This document shows positions 55,111 to 64,000 of a stretch of DNA of 64,000 bases, piece by piece. The stretch comes from Cryomorphaceae bacterium (GTDB lineage Bacteria > Bacteroidota > Bacteroidia > Flavobacteriales > Schleiferiaceae): assembly GCA_003566715.1 (NCBI GenBank), contig PXCF01000135.1:26112-90111 (forward strand). The letters run 5' to 3'. Position 1 is the first letter of the stretch; each line of letters begins with the position of its first letter. Both the position numbers and the translations under genes were made by a program. The notes beneath the pieces were generated by a model that worked only from the letters and a program-made list of their open reading frames with translations, had not been told where the DNA came from and made no database searches.

Positions 55111-57312
55111 TTAAACATTTGCTTTTTTAAGCCTCACGATAAACTCAGAATAATCGCCTTCAACACTTTCAAAAGATATTTTACCACCTACACGTTTTAC
55201 CAGTTCATGAACAATGGATAATCCTAACCCTGTACCGGGCATATGCTTTGTGTTTTTCCCTCTTTGAAACGGACTAAACACAATATCTCTATCTTCCTCA
55301 GCAATTCCAATTCCGTAGTCTTTGACTTTGACGGATACATAACTTTTATCAACGATGATTGCAATTTCCGGATTCCTTTCACCACCATACTTGATGGCAT
55401 TTGCCAGTAAGTTATTGAATATATGTCTTAGATCAATATCGTTTCCCTGAACAAAGGTGGGCTTATTCGGCCAATTTATCTGCTCAAAAGTAATGTGACT
55501 ATTGGATATATAATAGTCTTCCAAAACATCGCTTAAAAGGCTCACTACATTCGTTTCACCCTTGACTTTATCAACAGGAACAGATTTTGTTTTTTCCAGC
55601 ATGAATACCTGTTCGAGCATGTCATTCATCCAGTTGAGCTCCTTTTTAATTCGAGAAAGGTTGGACTTGGTTACAGTCTTTAACTGCTCATCCAGTTTCA
55701 ATTCAATTAACTCAACATTTGACTGAATAATACTCATGGGCGTTCGAAACTGATGAGAAACCATAGAAATCAGGTGTGATTTCATTTTCACCAATGCTTG
55801 TTCCTTTTTTAAATTTTCCTCTAGTACCTCCCCTGCTTTTACGTTTTTAGAAATATCTACATGACAGCCAATAATTCGCACCGGCTCTCCTTCATCGGTC
55901 CACTCTGTTACACAACCTCCAACCAACATATGGACAGTACTTCCATCTTTATGTGTAAAAGAAACCTCATGCTTGAATGGCTGCTCACCTCTGGTATTGA
56001 TGTGCTTAGTCAGTGAATCAAACAGTAAATTTGTATCGTTTTCATCTGCCAGTTCCATCCAACTGGCCACTTGATTATTCATTTCACTATCATCGTACCC
56101 CAAGCCTTTTTTTAGCATGGAACTCAAAAATTCTTCACCGGTTATCAAGTTCAAATCCCAATAACCAGATAGCGTTGTTTCAAAAACCCTTTAAAAGGCA
56201 AGTCTCTGTTCTTTTAAGTCATTAATCGCTTTAATTCGATCAATTTGAAGGGAGTAACTGTGAAGTAAATTGGCGCATGTATCAAATGCAAACGCTATTT
56301 CATTGACCGTTTTTTTTGATATTTCATTGTTGAAATTTGCCAATCCCAAGACCCCTATCAGTTGGTTGGCGTAGTAAATAGGCACACCCAAGAAATTATC
56401 GAGAATAACCCCACCCTTAATGTGATATTTTTTGTGGATAGATTTATCATTTCTATTGATGATTAATGGATTACCATTAAGATCTCTATCCCACTCATAT
56501 GTGTTATCACCACCTTTTTCTATGATAACATCTATTAAGTTTCCAATTCCCTCTTCCCACGCTTCATTCAGGTTGGCAAGAACTTCAAAATTAACCCCAT
56601 TGATTTCGTTACTTCCATTCTTTAATAGTATTAAAAAACCAAAAGACGCTTCGCTTTGCTGACAAACTATTTTGACGAATTTTCTAAAAGCCTTTTTACT
56701 GTTGGGGTTCACCAATAAATCACTTTGAATATCCCGCACCTTTTTCAAAAAACGATTCTGTTGGGTCAAGGATTTTAAATACCTTTCAGCTTTTGACTCT
56801 GCTTTATGGCGCACATAGCGCAAAGCAATCATATCGGCCACGTACTCAAGCGCAGCTGTTTCTTCATCCGTCCAATCTCTTTCATTTTCACAGCTATCAA
56901 AACCCACAAACCCCAAAAAGTCATCGTTATACATCAACCTCACCCATAAATATGATTTGACTTCTTGCACTTCTAGTAGACCCTTAGCCTCCGGAAATGG
57001 ACAATCTTTGACATGAGCACTCATACTGGGTACAGTCATAAAAGCGGATCCAAATTCACCTAACTCAGAAAGCTTGACATTTTGTAAATACTCAGCATCT
57101 ATTTCCGGCTTGATGCTTTCCCGACACCATTCCGATTGATACTTTAGCAACTTATCGTTGTTTGAAAATGGTAAAATAGTAAACAAATAAGACCTATCTA
57201 CATTGGTCACTTTTCCAATTATTTCGATTACCTCATCGATTGCGTGGGTAAAATCCTCACCGCGCAAAAGAATTTTACTAATTTCCGGAAAGACGTTAAC
57301 AATGGCACTCAT
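55111..57312 (-). pseudogene. GAF-PAS-HisKA-HATPase sensor histidine kinase interrupted by one in-frame TAA (56191-56193)
   Basis: Supplied ORFs 56191-57312 (GAF) and 55111-56154 (PAS/HisKA/HATPase) are in the same frame; between them the frame reads ...EQRLAF*RVFETTLSGYWDLNLITGEEF, with PAS-like sequence resuming right after the stop. Confidence 0.75.
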
Positions 57313-57450
57313 GATGTACTGCTTATGCTTATTTTTGCAATGTATTGCTCTTTAAACGATATAAAGGTCACATACCACCCATACAAAGGTTCACGAATTT
57401 ACAACAGCAAATGACACCAATTGCCATTAATGTAGACCATATATTTTTCT

Positions 57451-58071
57451 ATGACGACAAAAAAAGTTTTGATTATAGATGACGAGAAAGACTTAGCAGA
57501 CTCCATCGCTGAGTTTTTAGAATTGAAAGGCTATCATACTGCAGTGTGTTATAACGGATTAGAAGCGATTGAAAAGCTTAGCAACTTTGAATCAGACATC
57601 ATTATTTGCGATATCGCCATGCCAGTAATGGATGGACTTGAGTTATTGAATACCATAAGATCTGAAGACCAATGGAACCATATCCCCTTCATTTTTCTTA
57701 CCGCTAAAACAACCAAAGAAGACATGCGTCACGGAATGATCAGCGGAGCAGATGACTACATACTTAAACCTTTCAAGCTTTCTGAGATTGATGAGACAAT
57801 CAAAACGCGATTACAAAGAAATAAGCAATTAATTGATCAAAACAAAACGGATAAACAGCTCATTGAGCACATCAATGAACTGACGAAAAAAGAAAAGCAA
57901 ATATTTAAATTAATCTCCGAAGGATTATCAAGTAAAGACATAGCTAAAAAACTCTTTGTGAGTATTAAAACCGTCGAAAACCATAGATACAACATAACCC
58001 AAAAACTCAATCTTGAGGGACAAGGGAGTTTACTTAAGTTTGCCATGGCCCACAAAAACACCATTGATTAA
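57451..58071 (+). CDS. Response regulator with REC and LuxR-type HTH domains
   Basis: 206 aa; 'KVLIIDDEKDLADSIAEFL', 'IIICDIAMPVMDG', 'LISEGLSSKDIAKKLFVSIKTVENHRYNI'. Confidence 0.94.
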   Translation: MTTKKVLIIDDEKDLADSIAEFLELKGYHTAVCYNGLEAIEKLSNFESDIIICDIAMPVMDGLELLNTIRSEDQWNHIPFIFLTAKTTKEDMRHGMISGADDYILKPFKLSEIDETIKTRLQRNKQLIDQNKTDKQLIEHINELTKKEKQIFKLISEGLSSKDIAKKLFVSIKTVENHRYNITQKLNLEGQGSLLKFAMAHKNTID

Positions 58072-58745
58072 TGTGTACCCTTACCTGTATTCCTAAAAAA
58101 AATGGGTGTATCATCACATCAAATCGAGATGAAACTCCGTTGAAACCCGCCATTAGTCCACAAACGAGATACATTCATCCCCATTGGATTACCTACCCTA
58201 CGGATATCCGAGGAGGCGGCAGTTGGATTGCATATAACGCGTTTAATAGGCGTGTGACTGTACTTCTAAACGGGGCTTTTTTAAAACACAAACACACACC
58301 GCCTTACGGCCATAGCAGAGGCTTAATTGTCTTGAACAGTTTTAAATTTGCAGATTTAAAAGAGTTTAGCGACAATTATAAACTCGAGAATATTGAACCA
58401 TTTACGTTGGTACAGTTTCATGCATGCAAGAAGATCGAAGAATTGCGATGGGATGGTCAAGAAACGCACTACAAAACATTACCACACCACTTACCCCATA
58501 TTTGGTCTTCGGCCAGTTTATACAACAGCCAAATGCAAAGCGAAAGAAACGAGTGGTTTGCTGCCTTTCTCAAAGCATATCCCAACCCTGATGTCGATGA
58601 TATTTGGCGTTTTCACTTTGAAGGCGGGCATCATGCCGATGAATCTTATCGCATTCGAATGAATAGAAAAAAAGTTAAAACTTTATCTGTTATGCAAATA
58701 GAAGTTTACGAGCAGGTGTCTCACCGTTATGAAAGTCTGCATTGA
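58071..58745 (+). CDS. NRDE (TANGO2) family protein
   Basis: 224 aa; 'MCTLTCIPKKNGCIITSNRDETPLKPA', 'RGGGSWIAYN'. Confidence 0.92.
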   Translation: MCTLTCIPKKNGCIITSNRDETPLKPAISPQTRYIHPHWITYPTDIRGGGSWIAYNAFNRRVTVLLNGAFLKHKHTPPYGHSRGLIVLNSFKFADLKEFSDNYKLENIEPFTLVQFHACKKIEELRWDGQETHYKTLPHHLPHIWSSASLYNSQMQSERNEWFAAFLKAYPNPDVDDIWRFHFEGGHHADESYRIRMNRKKVKTLSVMQIEVYEQVSHRYESLH

Positions 58746-61594
58746 GTTTTTCCAAACGCTCATATTTTTTTGATCAAAGGGCAGCAGATTTATTACTGCC
58801 TCGTATTTCCATGAATATGAGCGCCCACAGCTTGCTCATAATATTGATTTGTCTTTTGTGTCTAAAAAACACCTACGGAAACATTTCTCCGAAATACAAA
58901 CTCGACATCACTTACCACAACGATACACTATTGGTAGATTGGCAACTACAATGGCGTAACAACACTGGTGATACACTTAGACAAATCCCCCTCACCTTCC
59001 TCTTTAATGCCGTTGCCAATAAACGGTCTTTTTACCGGAAGGAAAAAATTGAAGACCAAAAGAAAGACCTTCACTTTAGAAAAAAGGAAAGTATCTCCCA
59101 CTTGGTTTACTTGTCCATTCATTCAAATGACACCCTTTGTTCAATCATCGGCGACCCCATTCACCCGGAAATCAAATGGGTGAACATGCCCGAAAGCATT
59201 CCTCCAAACGAAGAATTGCTGCTTCAGGGCACTATGCGCATTCACATTGGCGACTACGACGTAATTGGCTGGAGGAAAGAAGGACTTTGGCTTCAACACA
59301 TTTTACCATTAATTTCCGCTTACGATGAAGAATGGGACATTACTCCCTTAAACCGACACGCCAACTACAGTAGAATAACAGCCTCTATAGAAGCCACATT
59401 TAACCTTCCAAAGGGCTGGGGCATTTTTTCCAATCTCAATCAACAGTCAAGCAACACGTATCAGCATAATCATACCAAAGATGTATTTGCGATCGTTGGA
59501 CCAAATGTCACATTTAAACCATACTTCAAAAGTTGGGGCGTGTTTAATGGCAATCCGCTCAACGCCAACCACATCATGGCTCAAAACCTGCAAAACAAGC
59601 TAAACGAGCATCTTAAAACGTTCTACAATACCTCTTTGCGCGATGATTATAAACTGCTTAACCCTTCCGAAGCATTAGGATACCATGACCCGGGATGCGG
59701 CATTGTATTTCTTCCCCATGAAAAGAATTTATTGACATCCATCGATGCCGCAATTAACTTAAGTATTTTACAAACACATATCAAAACATCTCATCAAAAT
59801 AATTTCTTCCGGGAGCCATGGTCTGGAGATGGTGTGGCAAGATTTATACGCGATGATTATATTGAACAGAGCAATGCAGACATAAAGTTAAGCTCTGGTC
59901 TTCCCGAAGCTCTGCGGTTGCTAACGCGGATTTTTCCGGTTGGTGACTTCCCGCTAACCTACCAAAACCACATCATGTATTTCTACTTGGCTCGACAAGG
60001 TCTCGATCAAGAGGCCGGAGCAGTTTACAGTGATATTTCTCCCGGAAACTACTTAGCTATTGTGGAAGGAAAAACTTCGATTGGATTCATGCACTTGAGG
60101 GGGAGGCTGGGCAGACAAGCATTCTATCGCAGTATGCAAGAATGGTTTGTTGGATTAACAAAGGAAAATGCCAATGCCTACGATGGGCTCAAACGTTCTT
60201 TAGATAATAATACACCAAAAAATACCGCTTGGTTTTTTGACCACTATTTAGACGGGCACAAAAAAGTGGATTACAAAGTATCGCGCATTCAAAGCTGCAG
60301 TTCCATCTATGCTGTTACCGTTAGAAATTATGGCAAGGCAGCTGTTCCATTTTCTCTTACGGGTATAAAAGATGGCGAAGAAATAATTACCATTTGGTAC
60401 GAAGGGCATACAGGAAAAAAAACCATTCAATTTCACTTGGAAGACTACGATGAAATTGTATTGGATCAGCATTTAAAAACCATTGACCTCAACCCTAGAA
60501 ATAACCGCAGAAAAAGCAGTGGGATTTTTCGGGGCCTACAACCCGTAAAATGGCAAGTGTACACCGACATTGAAAACCCTCGCCGAGAACAGGTTTTCTT
60601 TTATCCGGTGGGTGGTTTTAATGCCTATGATGGTTTGTACGCTGGCGTATCATTCTACAACCGAACCACCATCCCTAAAAAATTTGAATACCGCATTGAC
60701 CCTACGTACTCTACCCAAACCAGAAGCTTGACCGGTTCTTTAGGCTTAAAAGCAAACCTTACACCTTCAGAAGGTTGGTTTCACCGAATTGAGCCGGGGT
60801 TTTTCTTTCACCACTATCACTACGATGTCAATCTGGGGTATTTCCGCTATTCGCCTTTTGTGCGATTTTGGTGGAAAAAGTCACACCCCAGAAGTGAAAA
60901 TATTCACCGTACTAGAATTCGATACTTGCGCTTAGATCGTGAAACCCTTCCGGAAACCGACTTCCCCAATGCGGAATATCAACTCTTACAATTTACCCAC
61001 GACTTCGAAAACGTAAATATTCTTCGCCCTTGTTCCATCAGAACACAGTTTGAGGTATCCGACGCATTTACAAAACTGCAAATCGATATTGACCAAAGGT
61101 GGATGCTGCCTAATAAAAAGTGGATGAGCACCCGTTTTTTTGCCGGTGCATTTCTCTCTAGAAGTCTCGAAGAAGGCAATCAGTTTTTTGATTTTGGTAT
61201 GAGCGGAACTTTAGATTACGCCTTTGATTACTATCTATTTGGACGATCGGAAACATCCGGTTTATTGAGCCAACAAATGATTATGACCGACGGTGGATTT
61301 AAGTCTCAAACAAATGCGTTTGCGTCTCAGTGGTTAACGGCCTTTAATACCTATGTTCCTATCTGGAAGGTTTTTGGGGTATTTGGAGATGTTGGTCTCG
61401 CGGATAACGTTAACACCGTATATTGGGGATACGGTGTTCGCCTTGGTCTATTGAGCGACTTCTTTGAAATTTACCTACCCATTCAAAATCAAGATCGCAT
61501 CATGTGGGAACATGCCTATCCCAGTGAAATACGCTTCATGCTTAATATTGATGTCAATCAGATTATACAGCGTGTAAGACGCGGCTGGTATTAG
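58742..61594 (+). CDS. M1-aminopeptidase-like protein lacking HExxH, with C-terminal outer-membrane-barrel-like region
   Basis: 950 aa; N-terminal M1-like beta domain, mid-region thermolysin-like helical part without HExxH, long aromatic beta-rich C-terminus. ATG 58811 (MNMSAHSLLIILICLLCLKNTYGN) may be the true start. Confidence 0.65.
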   Translation: MSFSKRSYFFDQRAADLLLPRISMNMSAHSLLIILICLLCLKNTYGNISPKYKLDITYHNDTLLVDWQLQWRNNTGDTLRQIPLTFLFNAVANKRSFYRKEKIEDQKKDLHFRKKESISHLVYLSIHSNDTLCSIIGDPIHPEIKWVNMPESIPPNEELLLQGTMRIHIGDYDVIGWRKEGLWLQHILPLISAYDEEWDITPLNRHANYSRITASIEATFNLPKGWGIFSNLNQQSSNTYQHNHTKDVFAIVGPNVTFKPYFKSWGVFNGNPLNANHIMAQNLQNKLNEHLKTFYNTSLRDDYKLLNPSEALGYHDPGCGIVFLPHEKNLLTSIDAAINLSILQTHIKTSHQNNFFREPWSGDGVARFIRDDYIEQSNADIKLSSGLPEALRLLTRIFPVGDFPLTYQNHIMYFYLARQGLDQEAGAVYSDISPGNYLAIVEGKTSIGFMHLRGRLGRQAFYRSMQEWFVGLTKENANAYDGLKRSLDNNTPKNTAWFFDHYLDGHKKVDYKVSRIQSCSSIYAVTVRNYGKAAVPFSLTGIKDGEEIITIWYEGHTGKKTIQFHLEDYDEIVLDQHLKTIDLNPRNNRRKSSGIFRGLQPVKWQVYTDIENPRREQVFFYPVGGFNAYDGLYAGVSFYNRTTIPKKFEYRIDPTYSTQTRSLTGSLGLKANLTPSEGWFHRIEPGFFFHHYHYDVNLGYFRYSPFVRFWWKKSHPRSENIHRTRIRYLRLDRETLPETDFPNAEYQLLQFTHDFENVNILRPCSIRTQFEVSDAFTKLQIDIDQRWMLPNKKWMSTRFFAGAFLSRSLEEGNQFFDFGMSGTLDYAFDYYLFGRSETSGLLSQQMIMTDGGFKSQTNAFASQWLTAFNTYVPIWKVFGVFGDVGLADNVNTVYWGYGVRLGLLSDFFEIYLPIQNQDRIMWEHAYPSEIRFMLNIDVNQIIQRVRRGWY

Positions 61595-61627
61595 TTAATG
61601 GAGCATAGCCACTACGACTTTTAAATT

Positions 61628-61644
61628 GGCAGCAAAGCGCTGCC
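61628..61644. repeat. Small inverted repeat between convergent genes
   Basis: GGCAGC-aaagc-GCTGCC. Confidence 0.6.
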
Positions 61645-61722
61645 TACAAAGTCTGATTACTGCGTTACATTTTACTCGTGTTAGGGTCAACGCGTAGGTT
61701 GTGCCCCCCAACGCAGCAACAA

Positions 61723-62769
61723 TTATTCAAATAGTATTTTTTCATATGCCCGGCAAATACTGTCCCATGAAGGCACAGTCCAAGTAGGCGGTGGTGTTGG
61801 TTGTTTCCTCCGCAAATCACCTAAATATTCAGCATCTTGAAAATACCCTACGGCGTCTTCCGAAAGTATTTCACGATTAAAAACATTGTCGTGCGCGATG
61901 ATGCGACAGCCAGAAGCCATAGCTTGAATCAAACTGGGGTTGGTTCCCCCTACGCTGTGTCCATGGATATAGTAAGTGCAATGTTGTCGCAACCACTCTG
62001 CATGAGGCTTATAATAAACGCCGCCAAGCCAATAAATTTTCTTTCCGGCCGGGTACTGCTTGATGAGCAACTTGGCGAAGCGGTTACTTATATGTCCGGC
62101 TACCACCAACGGACGGCGAACGTGCAGTTGTGAGGCAAGAATCACGTCTACATGATTCTCGGGTTCCATCCGAGCCATTACCAAATCAAATGACTCCGGG
62201 AGTTCTATGTTTGGCTTTTCAACCACTATTTGCGTGGCGCCATAACCAATAATTGCTGCATCAATGGCGTAAGTATCCTTTAAATACCGAGCCATTTCCG
62301 GATGATCGGCAATATGAAGATCACTGTGAATAACGGCCTGTTTTTCTGCCCAACGGAGGAAACGCTGCACCAAAGGGGCATATTTTTGACGCCTCCATTC
62401 CAATCCGTCCATATTACTCACGTGTTTGATCTTTTTTGGCCACAGAAAAGACCATATGGTATTGCTTGTGTAACCAAGGTGCAACCACACGTCAAAGTGC
62501 TGTTTACGAGCATGCCACTGGCAGTTGAAGTCATAGATAAACTGTCCAAATGTACCGAGTAAAACCTCAGCGTTGTAGCATCTTTCTAAAACCACCCCTT
62601 TGTACGTCATTTCTTTATTAGGGTGATTGTGTGTTTGGTAAACCACCACTTGATGTCCTTTACCGGCCAAATACACGGCCAGGTGCTCCGCCAGTTCTTC
62701 AAAACCGCCGTATACATTGGGTATACCCCTAGTCCCTAGTATGGCTATTCGCTTAGCAGATGTACTCAT
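61723..62769 (-). CDS. Glycosyltransferase, DUF1972/GT4-like
   Basis: 348 aa; 'RIAILGTRGIPNVYGGFEELAEHLAVYL', 'GTNPSLIQAMASGCRIIAHDN'. Confidence 0.93.
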   Translation of the reverse strand: MSTSAKRIAILGTRGIPNVYGGFEELAEHLAVYLAGKGHQVVVYQTHNHPNKEMTYKGVVLERCYNAEVLLGTFGQFIYDFNCQWHARKQHFDVWLHLGYTSNTIWSFLWPKKIKHVSNMDGLEWRRQKYAPLVQRFLRWAEKQAVIHSDLHIADHPEMARYLKDTYAIDAAIIGYGATQIVVEKPNIELPESFDLVMARMEPENHVDVILASQLHVRRPLVVAGHISNRFAKLLIKQYPAGKKIYWLGGVYYKPHAEWLRQHCTYYIHGHSVGGTNPSLIQAMASGCRIIAHDNVFNREILSEDAVGYFQDAEYLGDLRRKQPTPPPTWTVPSWDSICRAYEKILFE

Positions 62770-63826
62770 AGATGGATTTTAGTCGCTCGATATGATGCTT
62801 CATTGTATGCTTACTAAAATAGGTCACTTGCTCTAAAGTAGGTTTGACTCTAAGCGATTGTTCTATAGCATTTTCTAATTCATCTTCGTTTTCAGGGTCT
62901 ACATAAATGGCATATTTACCATAAACGTCTTTGGTATCACCACCACTACCCACAACGATTGGCTTTCCCATAACAGCGCCTTCTAAGGCCGCCAACCCCG
63001 TAGTTTCAAAAGCACTTGGTAAAACCACAACCCCTGCGTTTGCTAAAGCTTGTGCGTAATCTTCTTGAGGTACTCGGCCAAAAAAACGTATCGTTTCGCC
63101 GGCAATGGCTTTACACAATTCTTCGTATCCTTTATTTTGCGCACTGGCAGACCCGTAAATGTGTAGTGGCCATGAGCGACGTGTGCAAATGTTGACTAAG
63201 GATTTCACCCCCTTTCTTGGCTCTATATAACCACCAAATACCAGATGCGTTCCAACTGTTGGTTGTTGTTGAAAAAAAACGTCTGAAACACCAAGCGGCA
63301 CGATTTCCACGTGTGAAGGTAATGTGAAATATTGCTGTAAACGATGAATTTCATGCTGTGTAGAAGCCATTAATACATCTACATTGTTCAGTACGTATTG
63401 CATGGACTTCTTGTGCCCTTTCCTCAAATACAGCCAACCAGGGAATGACGCCTGTCCTACAAGCCAGCGAGCAATAACCTTAACATACTCCCATCTGAAC
63501 TTACCTAATACTCGAGCCAATAAACGTTTAACCGTATGGTTACTTTTGAGATCAACATCGTAAAAATCCACCCAAATCGAAAATAAGGCCACCGGCTTCC
63601 CGCGTTTCAACCAGGGCATTAACTCATGAGGACGACCAATGTTGAACAATTGGATAACGTCTATTTGATCAAGCATAACAGGTCTATCGTTTTGAAAAAT
63701 GGTGGATAAACCGCCAGCCTTTGTCCACGACTCAGCCGTCGTTTTCAACTGCACGTAATCTCCTCCCGGATTGTCACGATAATCACTGCGAGGAATGAAC
63801 AAAATATGCTTAGCTTTGCCTGACAA
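62753..63826 (-). CDS. Glycosyltransferase family 4
   Basis: 357 aa; 'FGGYIEPRKGVKSLVNI', 'VVVLPSAFETTGLAALEGAVMGKPIVVGSGGD'. Confidence 0.92.
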   Translation of the reverse strand: MSGKAKHILFIPRSDYRDNPGGDYVQLKTTAESWTKAGGLSTIFQNDRPVMLDQIDVIQLFNIGRPHELMPWLKRGKPVALFSIWVDFYDVDLKSNHTVKRLLARVLGKFRWEYVKVIARWLVGQASFPGWLYLRKGHKKSMQYVLNNVDVLMASTQHEIHRLQQYFTLPSHVEIVPLGVSDVFFQQQPTVGTHLVFGGYIEPRKGVKSLVNICTRRSWPLHIYGSASAQNKGYEELCKAIAGETIRFFGRVPQEDYAQALANAGVVVLPSAFETTGLAALEGAVMGKPIVVGSGGDTKDVYGKYAIYVDPENEDELENAIEQSLRVKPTLEQVTYFSKHTMKHHIERLKSIYEYIC

Positions 63827-63946
63827 ATTATATTATTTGATGGTCCAAAGCTACGGATTAATACAAAATCATTAATATAGTTGAACTTTTGCTATTTGGT
63901 AAAGGTTTACTTGACATTCGTTAATCAATCACAACAACCCAAAATT

Positions 63947-64000
63947 ATGAAAAAAGTACTTCTTTTCTCTACAATGGTTGCCTTTATCGCCGCTTGTGGC
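63947..64000 (+). CDS. Lipoprotein, N-terminal fragment truncated by window end
   Basis: MKKVLLFSTMVAFIAACG: lipoprotein signal peptide with lipobox. Confidence 0.6.
   Translation, partial: MKKVLLFSTMVAFIAACG

Noticed and set aside
1-64000. CRISPR, tRNA/rRNA, transposons, prophage, defence islands
   Set aside because: No spaced identical repeats of CRISPR type, no recognisable tRNA/rRNA, no transposase, integrase or known defence gene seen; some could be missed by eye.

Overview
The window is a Bacteroidota (Flavobacteriia/Cryomorphaceae-like) chromosomal segment, judged from T9SS sorting-domain proteins, TAnnTTTG-type -7 promoter elements, DUF4292/DUF4476/DUF1972 families and a LolD/UmuDC/Mrp gene complement. 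It is densely coded and mostly housekeeping or conserved: nif3-like, KefB-type antiporter, DPP-IV-like S9 peptidase, ychF, folD, ffh, ribH, pfkA, umuDC, an EnvC/DUF4292/TPR/nucleotidyltransferase/dut/flippase cluster, sirtuin, pckA, a complete seven-gene mrp operon, polA, a GAF/PAS histidine kinase with a response regulator, and two glycosyltransferases. I see no rRNA, tRNA, CRISPR array, transposase or prophage. The most interesting non-textbook signal lies between polA and the histidine kinase: two tandem minus-strand modules. Each has the identical 19-nt AGTGAGTAGGAGTGTTTTC, presentable as a stem-loop with an 11-nt GUGAGUAGGAG loop, followed by its own intrinsic terminator; a Bacteroidota-type promoter lies upstream. 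Other points: a single in-frame TAA splits a GAF-PAS-HisKA-HATPase kinase; two zinc-site-containing families have lost their cysteines; an M1-peptidase-like protein fused to a probable barrel lacks HExxH; operator-like palindromes precede umuDC and pckA; and there are several intergenic repeats. All calls come from reading the sequence and supplied ORFs; no database search was run.
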